Below the pieces are notes generated by a model. That model saw only the letters and a program-made list of their open reading frames with translations. It did no database searches and was not told where the DNA came from. A stretch of 64,000 nucleotides of DNA from Prosthecobacter sp. (GTDB taxonomy: Bacteria; Verrucomicrobiota; Verrucomicrobiia; Verrucomicrobiales; Verrucomicrobiaceae), in NCBI GenBank assembly GCA_017853885.1, contig JAFMIR010000004.1, positions 108,825 to 172,824 of the forward strand, read 5' to 3'. The position numbers and the translations under genes are program-made. Below are positions 18,222 to 27,077 of this stretch, piece by piece (the stretch's first letter is position 1; every line of letters starts with the position of its first letter).

Positions 18222-19661
18222 ATGTCATTCCCGCATCCAGCACATCCTTGCTCTCGCCGTGAAGTCATTCAGGCGGGTGCGGTCAGTTTATTGGGCCTAG
18301 GGATGAACCATCTCAGCGCGCTGCACGCGATGAGTGCACCCGCGCAGGCTCCTCGCGCGAAAAACGTCATTTACATCTTCCTCAGTGGCGGCCTGGCGCA
18401 GCATGAGAGTTTTGATATGAAACCGGACGCACCCATGGAGGTGCGCGGCGAGTTCAAACCCATCCGCACGCGCACGCCCGGCCTGCACATCTGCGAGCAC
18501 CTACCGAATCTCGCGCGCATTTCGAAAAAGTGGTCGCTGGTTCGCTCGCTCACGCATGGCAGCAGCGATCACTCCCTAGGGCATCACATTATGCTCACCG
18601 GCCGCAGCGACGCGCCGCTGGGCTTCAGCCCGGCAAAACCACAGAAGTCCGACTACCCTAGCATGGCAGCGCTCGCGACAGCGCTGCTGCCGAAACGCCA
18701 AGACAACCTCCCGCCAGCCATCGTGCTGCCGGACAAGCTCGTCCACCGCGAGGGACGCACGCTCGCGGGGCAGTTCGGCGGCATGCTCGGCGCGCAGCAT
18801 GACCCCTGGTTCCTCGAAATGTCGCCGTATCACCCGAAGCACTACGGCGCGTATCCCGGCTACCTGTTTCATCACGAGCGCGGCTTTGAAACCGATCCCG
18901 CGCTGAAGTTCCAGGCACCTCATCTCTCGCTGCCGCAGGGCCTTTCCCTCGACCGCGTAATGGATCGCGTGTCGCTGCGCAATGCACTCGAAAAGCAGTC
19001 GGAAAACCTCACGCGCCTCGCCGGCGACGAAGCCTTCGATTCGACGCGTCAGGCCGCGATCGGCCTGCTCAGCAATCGCAAGGTACATGACGCCTTCAGT
19101 TTGGACAAAGTCGATCCTCAACTGCTCGACCGCTATGGCCGCCACAGCTTCGGTTGGTCGCTACTAATGGCCAAAAACCTCGTGCAGAGCGGCGTGCGCA
19201 TGGTGCAAGTCAATCTGGGCAACAACGAGACTTGGGACACGCATCAGGCCGCGTGGAAGAACCTCAAAGGCTTCCTGCTGCCGCCGATGGACCAAGCGGT
19301 GAGCGCCTTGATCGAAGATCTCGACGCCAGCGGCCAGCTCAAGGACACGCTCATCGTCATGGGCGGCGAATTCGGCCGCACGCCTAAGATCAAGAGCATC
19401 TCCACTACTGCGCTGCCAGGCCGCGACCACTGGGGCCACGCGCAGAGCATCCTGCTCGCCGGCGGCGGCATCCAGGGTGGCCGTGTCATCGGCGAGACCG
19501 ACAAAATCGGCGGCTATCCCATCAGCGATGCTCAAACGCCGGAAAATCTCGCCGCTACGATCTACGAAGCGCTTGGGCTTCCGCGCGAGACGATCTGGAA
19601 AGACTTTAGCGGTCGGCCGCACACACTCTACATGGGTTCGCCCATCGCCGGACTGATATGA
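18222..19661 (+). CDS. DUF1501 family protein with Tat signal
   Basis: 479 residues. The N-terminus CSRREVIQAGAVSLLGLGMN is a twin-arginine export signal. The body is the DUF1501 fold, related to alkaline phosphatase/sulfatase superfamily enzymes: KNVIYIFLSGGLAQHESFDMKP, LVRSLTHGSSDHSLGHHIMLTGR, and the C-terminal VMGGEFGRTPK and GRDHWGHAQSILLAGGG blocks with metal-binding Asp/His. In PVC bacteria these are usually paired with PSCyt1/DUF1553 proteins; that partner is absent here. The reaction is unknown. It may couple by a four-base overlap to the small frame at 19658. Confidence 0.88.
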   Translation: MSFPHPAHPCSRREVIQAGAVSLLGLGMNHLSALHAMSAPAQAPRAKNVIYIFLSGGLAQHESFDMKPDAPMEVRGEFKPIRTRTPGLHICEHLPNLARISKKWSLVRSLTHGSSDHSLGHHIMLTGRSDAPLGFSPAKPQKSDYPSMAALATALLPKRQDNLPPAIVLPDKLVHREGRTLAGQFGGMLGAQHDPWFLEMSPYHPKHYGAYPGYLFHHERGFETDPALKFQAPHLSLPQGLSLDRVMDRVSLRNALEKQSENLTRLAGDEAFDSTRQAAIGLLSNRKVHDAFSLDKVDPQLLDRYGRHSFGWSLLMAKNLVQSGVRMVQVNLGNNETWDTHQAAWKNLKGFLLPPMDQAVSALIEDLDASGQLKDTLIVMGGEFGRTPKIKSISTTALPGRDHWGHAQSILLAGGGIQGGRVIGETDKIGGYPISDAQTPENLAATIYEALGLPRETIWKDFSGRPHTLYMGSPIAGLI

Positions 19662-19777
19662 GCCAAAACGGATTTGTGCTTTTCCCAAAGGGCACAAAGC
19701 CGTTTCAACAGCCCGACCTCTTCTTGGGTGGCATCCATCACATGCCCAGTCGGAGCCAGAAGTTCGTTGAGGTATAG
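19658..19777 (+). CDS. Possible small protein overlapping the DUF1501 stop
   Basis: A 39-codon frame whose ATG overlaps the DUF1501 stop in ATGA and which ends five bases before the convergent sulfatase stop. The product (FVLFPKGTKPFQQPDLFLGG then IHHMPSRSQKFVEV) has ordinary amino-acid composition and no rare-codon oddities. However, its first half coincides with a long stem-loop, so the sequence may be a terminator rather than a gene. Too short to judge by eye. Confidence 0.3.
   Translation: MSQNGFVLFPKGTKPFQQPDLFLGGIHHMPSRSQKFVEV
19666..19705 (+). terminator. 14-bp stem-loop between convergent genes
   Basis: AAACGGATTTGTGC at 19666 pairs with GCACAAAGCCGTTT at 19692 with one mismatch, around a 12-base loop. 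It lies just after the DUF1501 stop, facing the convergent sulfatase. No U-run follows on the plus strand, so it is a possible bidirectional terminator or mRNA-end stabiliser. Confidence 0.45.
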
Positions 19778-19782
19778 GCTAT

Positions 19783-21288
19783 TTACTGGTCAAGAGCCGG
19801 GAACTTGAAATCTGCACTGTTTTGATGCTCACGTGCCGCGATGAGCCTCATTTGCGCCACCATCTTCGGATGTGCTGCGAGCACGTTCGAGGTCTCCGCC
19901 GGGTCATTTTCGAGGTCGTAAAGCTCTTCCGAAGCTTTCACCGCTTTTCTGGCCTTCCCACCGCTGATGCCAGTGCGGATGTACTTCCACTTCCCAAGCC
20001 TCACGCACTGCTGACCTCCGTAGTTTGGAAATTCACGATACAGGAACTCGCGGCCATTTTGTGAGTCGCCGCGCAGCAAACTGGCAAAACTGACTCCATC
20101 GATGCCCTCGGGTGTTTTGTTCTTCAAGCCGCAAAGATCGAGTAGCGTCGGCATCCAATCTTCAAAGCCCGTGATGGCTTGACTCGTACTGCCGGGCTTT
20201 ACCCTGCCCTTCCAGCGCACGATGCCGGGCGAGCGGATTCCACCTTCGTAGAGCGTACCCTTACCATCGCGTAGGTCGCTGCTGCTATTGAAGAAAGCCG
20301 CATCCACACCACCGAGGCCTTGGTGCGTGCCATTAAGCGATCCATTGTCACTGATGAAGAGGAAGATCGTATCTTCATCGAGTCCCAGCTCGGCGATGAG
20401 ACGGATCATCTTTCCAATCTCGCGATCCATACGCGTGATCATCGCAGCATAGCCTGCACGCGGTTTGAAATGCGGCAGGTAGCCCTTGCCCCCCGGATAA
20501 GGGGTCTCTTCAAACACCCCATCATACTCGGCCACTGAGTCATCCGGCACCTGCATGGCGAGATGCGGCACGGTGGTGGGCCAATAAAGGAAAAAGGGCC
20601 GGTCCTTGTTGTCGCGAGCAAACTTCAGCGCCTGCTCGGCGATCAGATCGGCGCTGTATTCCGTGCCTTGGAACCTCTTGTAGCTTTCTGGTTTCGTCGA
20701 GTCCTCATCGGGCTTCAATTTGTCCGCAGAAGGAAACGGCGGGTTCTTCAATTCGATAGTCTTGTCGTTATCCCAAAGGTAGGTGGGATAGAAATTGTGT
20801 GCCACACCTTGACAGTTGTAGCCGAACCAGCGCTCGAAGCCCTGCTTCAAAGGCTCGCCCGTGCTACCCGGGCCACCGAGGCCCCATTTGCCAAAACCGC
20901 CCGTAACGTATCCCGCAGCCTTGAAGATCTCCGCCAGAGTTACCGTAGCATCAGGAATCGGAAACTGACCCTCATGCTCCGGCTTGCCCATCTTCGGCAG
21001 GCCCTTCGCCGTGTTCGCCTGTCGGTTGTCACGGATGAACGCATGTCCTGGATGATAGCCGGTCATCAACACGCAGCGGGACGGGGCGCAAACGGCATTG
21101 CCACTGTAGTGATCCATCAGTTTCATGCCCTCCGCCGCCATGCGGTCAAGGTTGGGTGTGCGAATGTACTTCTGACCGTAGCAGCCCAGATCGCCACGTC
21201 CAAGGTCATCCGCAAGGATGAGGATCACATTGGGCTGGCGGGCCAAAGCAGCAGCCGAGAGCAGGAAGAGGGCGAAGAGCGGTTTCAT
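19783..21288 (-). CDS. Secreted sulfatase (arylsulfatase A-like)
   Basis: 501 residues with a signal peptide (MKPLFALFLLSAAALA). The core has NVILILADDLGRGDLGCYG, and the formylglycine cysteine is Cys67 in CAPSR followed by CVLMTGYHPGHAFIR. GGFGKWGLGG, STGEPLKQGFERWFGYNCQG, VPHLAM and FISDNGS complete a typical arylsulfatase-A/GalNAc-sulfatase-like enzyme. The C-terminal ELYDLENDPAETSNV block is standard. Its ATG overlaps the stop of a 52-codon membrane-protein frame upstream (ATGA), implying translational coupling. The substrate is unknown. Confidence 0.93.
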   Translation of the reverse strand: MKPLFALFLLSAAALARQPNVILILADDLGRGDLGCYGQKYIRTPNLDRMAAEGMKLMDHYSGNAVCAPSRCVLMTGYHPGHAFIRDNRQANTAKGLPKMGKPEHEGQFPIPDATVTLAEIFKAAGYVTGGFGKWGLGGPGSTGEPLKQGFERWFGYNCQGVAHNFYPTYLWDNDKTIELKNPPFPSADKLKPDEDSTKPESYKRFQGTEYSADLIAEQALKFARDNKDRPFFLYWPTTVPHLAMQVPDDSVAEYDGVFEETPYPGGKGYLPHFKPRAGYAAMITRMDREIGKMIRLIAELGLDEDTIFLFISDNGSLNGTHQGLGGVDAAFFNSSSDLRDGKGTLYEGGIRSPGIVRWKGRVKPGSTSQAITGFEDWMPTLLDLCGLKNKTPEGIDGVSFASLLRGDSQNGREFLYREFPNYGGQQCVRLGKWKYIRTGISGGKARKAVKASEELYDLENDPAETSNVLAAHPKMVAQMRLIAAREHQNSADFKFPALDQ

Positions 21289-21443
21289 GGTTGCACGGCA
21301 GGTAACGCCGCTGGCATGGACTTCTTTAGCCGGCTGAGTTCCTCCGCCTCAGGCAACTTCCACATCATATAGACCGTGAGCATGAATGCGGAGGCAGTGA
21401 GCAGCAAAATAAGATAAAAAAGAGGGCGGCTGGCAAAGCGCAT
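21285..21443 (-). CDS. Small single-pass membrane protein coupled to sulfatase
   Basis: 52 residues: MRFASRPLFYLILLLTASAF begins the only hydrophobic helix, followed by a charged helix (LPEAEELSRLKKS) and a Pro/Ala end. The stop overlaps the sulfatase start in ATGA. A longer frame extends upstream, but that part runs antisense through the metal ATPase and is Ser-rich, so I take the ATG at 21443 (21452 is also possible). It may be a membrane anchor or assembly partner; no family recognised. Confidence 0.45.
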   Translation of the reverse strand: MRFASRPLFYLILLLTASAFMLTVYMMWKLPEAEELSRLKKSMPAALPAVQP

Positions 21444-21528
21444 GCCCTGCATGTCTGCCACAAATCCTACATCCGTCACGCGTCTTGCATCTCGCCTAGC
21501 CACCTCTACCATCTGCTCTGCCTTTTTG

Positions 21529-23754
21529 ATGCCCAAAAATCCCGACAACGCTTGGATGCATGCCATCGAGTCCTTTCTTCTCGATGAGCCATCTGTAGAG
21601 GCCATTCGGCTCAATCCAACTTCGAAGAAGGTCGAAATGGCCACACTGGGTCGTGTGGATGGCGAGTTGCTGCAGACGAAGCTCGCGGAGGTGCTGCGCA
21701 CAATTGACGCGAAGTGGCTGAAACAGCTCCCTGAACGCACCACCATGCTCGAAGTAAGCGAGAAAAGGGGCGTCATGCAGATCGAGAAGCCCTCTTGCCC
21801 TACCGCACCCACGTTTTGGAAGTGGCGTGAGTTTGAGTGGCCAGAGGCGGATGAGATCGAGCAGCAGAGCGATGACGAATGGCGCACGCTGGCCATGCAG
21901 GCAGCGATTTGCGGCCTCACCCTCGTCGCAGGCTATCTGGTCGAACAATTTGCCGAAGCGCCGATGTGGGTCTCTCAGGTGCTTTTTGCGGCTTCGCTCA
22001 TCTCCGGCGGTTGGGACGCGGCCAAAGATGCATGGGAAAACATCCGCGAAGGTCGGCTCGATGTGCATTTCCTCATGCTCGCGGTCGCTCTTGGAGCGGT
22101 GGCGATCGGCGCTTGGGAAGAGGGAGCGCTGTTGCTCTTTCTTTTCTCTACCAGCGGCGCTTTGGAGCATTTCGTGCTCTACCGCACGCATCGTGAGATC
22201 AATGCACTGACGAAGGCCGCGCCGAAAACGGCTCACGTGCTACTGCCGGATGGGACGACGGAGGATCGCGGCGTGGCGATGCTACGCATCGGTGATGTGC
22301 TCGTGGTGAAGCCGGACGAGCTCTTCGCGGTGGATGGCACCGTCGTCTCCGGCCTGACAGCGGCCGATGAATCCACGCTGACTGGTGAGTCGCTGCCGAT
22401 CACGAAGGAAATCGGCACAGCTATCTTTGGCGGCACGCTCAATCTCTGGGGCCTCGTGCAGGTGCGTGTCGATAAACCGGCCACGCAAAGCTCGCTGGCA
22501 AAAATCATCACCCTCATTCAAACAGCGCAAAAGATGCGGGCACCTAGCCAGCGCTTTACCGACCGCTTTGGCACGCGCTACACGCTGCTGACACTGACCA
22601 TCGTGGCGTTGATGTTTTTCGTGTGGTGGCTCGCTTTGGGCATTCCCCCTTTTGAAAACACTGCTGCGTCCAAATCTTCGTTTTACCGAGCGATGACGCT
22701 GCTCGTGGTGATGAGCCCCTGTGCACTTGTTTTGTCGATCCCGTCGGCTATTCTGGCTGCCATCGCGTGGGGTGCACGGCATGGCATCCTGTTCCGTGGC
22801 GGCGCGGCGATTGAAAAGCTAGCCGAGGTGGATGTGATCGCCATGGACAAGACCGGCACGCTCACGGAGGGCGAACTGAAGGTGACAAAGATCGAATCCT
22901 TCCCCGGTGGCCGCGAAGACGACGTTTTACGCATCGCGGTGAACTTGGAATCGAACTCAAATCATCCCATCGCCCGCGCCATCACGCGTCACGGGCAGGT
23001 GAAGGGCTTCGTGGCGGAAAAAGTGGCCGAGTTTAACTCCATCGCCGGCCAAGGACTGCGCGGACGCACGGAAAGCGGCCTCAGCTATGTCGGCAGGCGT
23101 GAACTCGTCAAAGACAGCGCGCTAGGCGATGCGCTGGCGGGTGTTCCCGATGCGCCACTAGGCTTCAGTGAAGTCTGGGTGCTGCACGAGCAAATCGTCG
23201 GCCGCATTTTGCTGAAGGACGAGGTGCGTCCCGGCAGCCGCGCCGTGCTAGACAGCCTCGCGAAGGACGACGTGCGCACCATCATGCTCACCGGCGACCG
23301 CCGCGCCGCCGCCTCCGAGGTCGCTAAGCAGCTCGGCCTCAGCGAAGTGCGTGCCGGATTACATCCCGAGGACAAAGTCGCCGCCATCCGCGAGCTCACG
23401 CAGCAGGGCCGCAAGGTCGCCATGGTCGGCGATGGCGTAAACGACGCCCCGAGCCTTGCCGCCGCCTACGTCAGCGTCGCCATGGGCGCACGCGGCAGCG
23501 ATGCCGCGCTGGAGCAGAGCGATATCGTGCTGATGCAGGACAAGATCGAAAAACTCCTCTCCGCCCGCCGCATCAGCGAGCACGCCCGCCGCATCATCCA
23601 GCAAAACATCTTCATCTCCCTCGGCAGCGTCATCGTCATGGCCATCGCGTCGCTCTTTGGGATCGTCCCGCTCACGCTGGGCGTGCTCACACACGAAGGC
23701 AGCACAGTGGTGGTATGCTTAAACAGCCTGCGGTTGTTGTTTGAAAAGGAGTAA
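21529..23754 (+). CDS. P1B-4-type heavy-metal-transporting ATPase
   Basis: Inner-membrane metal pump, about 741 residues from this start; the frame is open back to 21442 and the start is uncertain. An N-terminal HMA-like fold lacks the usual CxxC. P-type motifs are all present: TGES (285-288), the phosphorylation site Asp440 in DKTGTLTEGE, TGDRRAA and GDGVNDAP. The membrane metal site is Ser-Pro-Cys (396-398) in helix 4 and HEGST (722-726) in the last helix pair. SPC plus HEG(G/S)T is the P1B-4 signature, usually cobalt, zinc or iron export. It is divergent from the sulfatase/small-protein pair. Confidence 0.88.
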   Translation: MPKNPDNAWMHAIESFLLDEPSVEAIRLNPTSKKVEMATLGRVDGELLQTKLAEVLRTIDAKWLKQLPERTTMLEVSEKRGVMQIEKPSCPTAPTFWKWREFEWPEADEIEQQSDDEWRTLAMQAAICGLTLVAGYLVEQFAEAPMWVSQVLFAASLISGGWDAAKDAWENIREGRLDVHFLMLAVALGAVAIGAWEEGALLLFLFSTSGALEHFVLYRTHREINALTKAAPKTAHVLLPDGTTEDRGVAMLRIGDVLVVKPDELFAVDGTVVSGLTAADESTLTGESLPITKEIGTAIFGGTLNLWGLVQVRVDKPATQSSLAKIITLIQTAQKMRAPSQRFTDRFGTRYTLLTLTIVALMFFVWWLALGIPPFENTAASKSSFYRAMTLLVVMSPCALVLSIPSAILAAIAWGARHGILFRGGAAIEKLAEVDVIAMDKTGTLTEGELKVTKIESFPGGREDDVLRIAVNLESNSNHPIARAITRHGQVKGFVAEKVAEFNSIAGQGLRGRTESGLSYVGRRELVKDSALGDALAGVPDAPLGFSEVWVLHEQIVGRILLKDEVRPGSRAVLDSLAKDDVRTIMLTGDRRAAASEVAKQLGLSEVRAGLHPEDKVAAIRELTQQGRKVAMVGDGVNDAPSLAAAYVSVAMGARGSDAALEQSDIVLMQDKIEKLLSARRISEHARRIIQQNIFISLGSVIVMAIASLFGIVPLTLGVLTHEGSTVVVCLNSLRLLFEKE

Positions 23755-23805
23755 GGCTTATTTTCTGCGTAGCAGATTCATGTGGTTCACCAAAGAAATG
23801 CGGAT

Positions 23806-24039
23806 CTACAGATAGCGATCTTTCGCCTGATCGAATCGACGTAACTCCGCGATCCCTTCTCGATCGATATACCCACCCACAGCAATCCGTGCGAGGCAGG
23901 CCAGACAGGTTTCAAATGATCATGAATCTTTACCCAATGCTCTGAACACTGCCAAGACACCTGCACCTATCACAAGAAGACCGAGCAACAAGCAGCCTGC
24001 CGATCCTTTATCTTCAACAGTTCCCGCTTTGTCGTTCAC
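23806..24039 (-). pseudogene. Small membrane-protein frame interrupted by one in-frame UGA
   Basis: Reading leftward from a GTG at 24039, 39 sense codons encode a charged start, then GSAGCLLLGLLVIGAGVLAV (a membrane helix) and RALGKDS, and a UGA at 23920-23922. The same frame then continues for 37 codons (ETCLACLARIAVGGYIDREG and following) to a UAG at 23806. Both halves look coding. This could be a nonsense-mutated gene, two small genes, or read-through. An upstream in-frame stop at 24052 bounds it. No ribosome site is obvious, so confidence is low. The rest of 23755-24220 is empty as far as I can see. Confidence 0.35.
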
Positions 24040-24220
24040 ATTTTCTTCATCTCACCGCTTTGTCTCCCAATCACGAATCTGCAATTTCGAGTGGAGCACT
24101 GCAGCACTGAAATCGCAAAGGAACCATTTTCATGATCCCGAGTGTGCTTAACAATCAACGGAACGTCAGTTCGACTCTCAAGACCACCTTGCCAGTCTTG
24201 CGCGAGCAGAACGGGCATGG

Positions 24221-25741
24221 CTATTCGGGGATCAGATCGCTGCGCTTCACGGTTTTGCCTTCCCACACAGCATCGTCGGTCTTTTTGTCGTAGGTGAGAA
24301 CTCGGCTGGCGCTGTTTGGCGCGGGCGGCAAATCGATTGTCGGTAGCCATTTGCGATGCTCAGCGATGATGGCAGCGTTTTCGGGCTTCGCGGCCACATT
24401 GGTCCATTCGTTGGGATCGTTGACCATGTTGTAGAGTTCCTCGCTGCCATCGGCATAAACAATGTAGCGCCACTTTTCGCTGCGCACAGCGTGGTTGCCC
24501 TGGTTGTGACTGGTGACGGCGGGACGCTGGCGTTTCGTCGCGGCATCTTTGAGCTGCGGCGTCAGGCTGATGCCTTCCAAGTCATCGCGTTTCGTCAAAC
24601 CAGCGAGCTCGACGAGCGTCGGATAGATGTCGAGCAGCTCGGCGGGTTGATTGCAGCGCTGACCTGCGGTGACGCCAGGGCCGGCAAAGATGAGCGGGAC
24701 CTTCGTGCCGCGATCCCAGAGGCTGTTTTTGCCGGTGATCTCTTTTTCGCCGAGATGCCAGCCGTGATCACCCCACACGACGACGATGGTGTCATCGCGA
24801 TGGCCGGACTCATCGAGCGCGGTGAGCAGGCGGCCGATCTGCGCATCGGTGAAGCTGGTACACGCGAGGTAGCTGCGGACGAGGTTGCGCCATTGGTTGG
24901 CTTCCTTGAGGAACTTCAAACGCGGCTCCGGCAGATGCCAGTGGATGTACCATGAGAAGCGCGGTGTGTCGGCGCGGTCGTTCTCGATGATCTTCGGCAG
25001 CACGCTATCATCATCGGGATAGAGGTCGAACCACTTCTGCGTGGCATAGCAGGGCACATGTGGCAGGAAGAACCCGGCGGCGATGAAGAAGGGCTGCTCC
25101 TTTGGTGCTTTCTTGATCTGCTCGACGGTCCACGAGGCCACTTGGTAATCGCCTTTGCCGGTGTCATCGTTGTCGAGCGGCCACACGCCCCAGTCCATGA
25201 GCGGGTTGTTGCCCATCGGCGTGTCGCCAATGAGCTTCTTCGGCGGCTTGGTGCCAAAGCCGCCATACGGCGCGGTGACCATGAATTCGGACTTCGCATC
25301 CGGCTGCGCCTTCTTCGCGGCATTTTTGCCCTTTCCTTTGCCACGAGCTCCACCACCGCCAGTGCCGCCATGGTAGATTTTGCCCGTGGCAGCCGTCAGA
25401 TAGCCATGGTTCTCAAAATGCTGCGGCAATGCCACGCGGTCCCTCCACTGTGGCAGCGTGCGAAACCAAGGCGAGAGGCCGTAGATCCCTGTGGTGGTCG
25501 GGCGAAGACTCAGCAGCAGGCTCGTGCGTGAGGGATTGCACAGCGGCATGTTGCAATGCGCATTCATGAAGGTCGTGCCACGTGCGGCGAGCTTGTCGAG
25601 GTTCGGCGTTTTTGCCATGGCGTGGCCGCCGAGATGGCCGATCCAGTCGTTTTGATCATCGATGGCGATGAACAAAACATTAGGCTTTGCAGCGAATAGC
25701 GAAACGCTGAGACAAAGGATGAGAATAAGTGAGCGGAACAT
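24221..25741 (-). CDS. Secreted sulfatase (iduronate-2-sulfatase-like)
   Basis: 506 residues from the ATG that starts the signal peptide (MFRSLILILCLSVSLF); a longer upstream frame is only the previous gene's 3' region. NVLFIAIDDQNDWIG with Gln/Asn after the Asp pair, Cys68 in CNPSR, and SPWFRTLP, ATGKIYHGG resemble iduronate-2-sulfatase-like enzymes. A Gly/Lys-rich low-complexity insert (about residues 135-160) interrupts the fold after GKIYHGG. Last gene of a four-sulfatase operon with 10 bases to the gene before it. The glycan target is not deducible. Confidence 0.93.
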   Translation of the reverse strand: MFRSLILILCLSVSLFAAKPNVLFIAIDDQNDWIGHLGGHAMAKTPNLDKLAARGTTFMNAHCNMPLCNPSRTSLLLSLRPTTTGIYGLSPWFRTLPQWRDRVALPQHFENHGYLTAATGKIYHGGTGGGGARGKGKGKNAAKKAQPDAKSEFMVTAPYGGFGTKPPKKLIGDTPMGNNPLMDWGVWPLDNDDTGKGDYQVASWTVEQIKKAPKEQPFFIAAGFFLPHVPCYATQKWFDLYPDDDSVLPKIIENDRADTPRFSWYIHWHLPEPRLKFLKEANQWRNLVRSYLACTSFTDAQIGRLLTALDESGHRDDTIVVVWGDHGWHLGEKEITGKNSLWDRGTKVPLIFAGPGVTAGQRCNQPAELLDIYPTLVELAGLTKRDDLEGISLTPQLKDAATKRQRPAVTSHNQGNHAVRSEKWRYIVYADGSEELYNMVNDPNEWTNVAAKPENAAIIAEHRKWLPTIDLPPAPNSASRVLTYDKKTDDAVWEGKTVKRSDLIPE

Positions 25742-25751
25742 GGTGTGCAGT

Positions 25752-27068
25752 CTAATTGGCGACATTGTTCTTCTTTTTGTCTTTCTTCGATTGACCAACT
25801 CCAGACTGTTCAAACTGGCGGTCAAGTTTGGCGGAACGGGTATCCTTGTATTGATCGAGCACAGCCTGAAGTTTCACACGTGAGGGATGTTGACCATTGA
25901 GAGGTGTTTTCTCGTGGGGATCACTTTGCAGATCGTAGAGCTCGCCGGTGCGATAGAGTTTATGGTGATGATCGAAGGCCAGCTCTTTCACCGCGAGATC
26001 CTTGGACTGACGTGGTGAATACCACATGTAGATGGCTTCGCGAGGCGTGCCGGGCTTTCCTTGGAGCTGCGGGAGGAAGCTGACACCATCAATGCCATCA
26101 GGCGCGGGGGTTCCAGCAACTGCGCAGAAAGTCGCAAGGAAGTCGGTGCAGGTGATCAGATCGCGGTTCACTTGCCCCTGCTTGATCACGGCAGGCCAGC
26201 TAACGATGAGCGGCACATGATGACCGCTGTGTGTGGTGCTGCCTTTGCCGCCGGGAAAGTCCGCGCCCTTGAAGCGGGAGGTCGCGCTTTTACCGGTGCC
26301 GTTGTCGCCGGTGAAAAGGAGCAGGGTGTTGTCGCGGATGCCCAACTCGTCGAGTTTGGCATCGAGGCGGCCGATGAGCTTGTCCATGTAGGTCACCATT
26401 TCCGCGAAATGCTTCCCATCGCGCTGCTTCGCCTCGCTGCGGATCTTCGGGTCCCAGTCCGGACTGTCGGGCGTGGGCTGGTAGGGATCGTGGGTGAGAA
26501 TCATCGGGTAGTAGAGAAAGAAGGGCTTCTCCTGGTGTCGCGTCACGAAATCGAGCGCGAAGTCATTCACAAGATCGGGCCCATAGCTGCCTTCTGGGTA
26601 TTCTTTTTCTTTGCCATTGAGTTCTAATCCAGGATTCGCGTAGCGCGGCGGTCGGCGCGTGTGTTGCCAAAGCAGGGCCTCATCGAAACCGAAGTGCTGC
26701 GGCGCGTCCTTCTCATGGCCAAGCTGCCATTTGCCGCAGATGCCGGTGGCATAGCCCGCCTTCTTGAGGAGATGTCCGAAGGTGGTCTCAGTGCGCATGA
26801 GTGTGCCGAATTTCAGGTAGTTGCGCACATTGTATTTTCCCGTCATGAGCTGCACGCGGGTGGGCGTGCAAAGCGGCTGCGAATGACAGTGCTCAAAGCG
26901 CATGCCCGATGCGGCAAGACGGTCAAGATGCGGCGTCTGATATGACTCGCCACCATTCGCCGTCACGCATTCATAGCCAAAGTCATCGGCCATGATGAGA
27001 ATCACATTCGGCTGCGCCGAAAACAGCGTGGACCCAAGGGAGAGCAGACATGCGAAAAGGCAGCGCAT
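25752..27068 (-). CDS. Secreted sulfatase
   Basis: 438 residues with a signal peptide (MRCLFACLLSLGSTLF). NVILIMADDFGYECV starts the core, and Cys67 in CTPTR followed by VQLMTGKYNVRNY is the formylglycine site. ICGKWQLGHEKDAPQHFGFD, LTHDPY and FTGDNGT complete the active site. The C-terminus is a Lys/Asn-rich tail (GQSKKDKKKNNVAN) after the usual ELYDLQSDPHEKTPL. Third gene of the sulfatase operon, 9 bases after the previous stop. Confidence 0.93.
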   Translation of the reverse strand: MRCLFACLLSLGSTLFSAQPNVILIMADDFGYECVTANGGESYQTPHLDRLAASGMRFEHCHSQPLCTPTRVQLMTGKYNVRNYLKFGTLMRTETTFGHLLKKAGYATGICGKWQLGHEKDAPQHFGFDEALLWQHTRRPPRYANPGLELNGKEKEYPEGSYGPDLVNDFALDFVTRHQEKPFFLYYPMILTHDPYQPTPDSPDWDPKIRSEAKQRDGKHFAEMVTYMDKLIGRLDAKLDELGIRDNTLLLFTGDNGTGKSATSRFKGADFPGGKGSTTHSGHHVPLIVSWPAVIKQGQVNRDLITCTDFLATFCAVAGTPAPDGIDGVSFLPQLQGKPGTPREAIYMWYSPRQSKDLAVKELAFDHHHKLYRTGELYDLQSDPHEKTPLNGQHPSRVKLQAVLDQYKDTRSAKLDRQFEQSGVGQSKKDKKKNNVAN

Positions 27069-27077
27069 AGTCGGATT

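Noticed and set aside
21444..21920. Long upstream extension of the small membrane-protein frame, antisense to the metal ATPase
   Set aside because: Ser-rich, low-information sequence on the opposite strand of a clear ATPase; only the last 52 codons have membrane-protein character and lie outside the ATPase core.
24036..24350. 104-codon minus-strand frame overlapping the sulfatase 3' end
   Set aside because: Runs in another frame over the sulfatase C-terminus; Arg/Gln-rich and without motif. The competing UGA-split frame in the same gap looks more protein-like.
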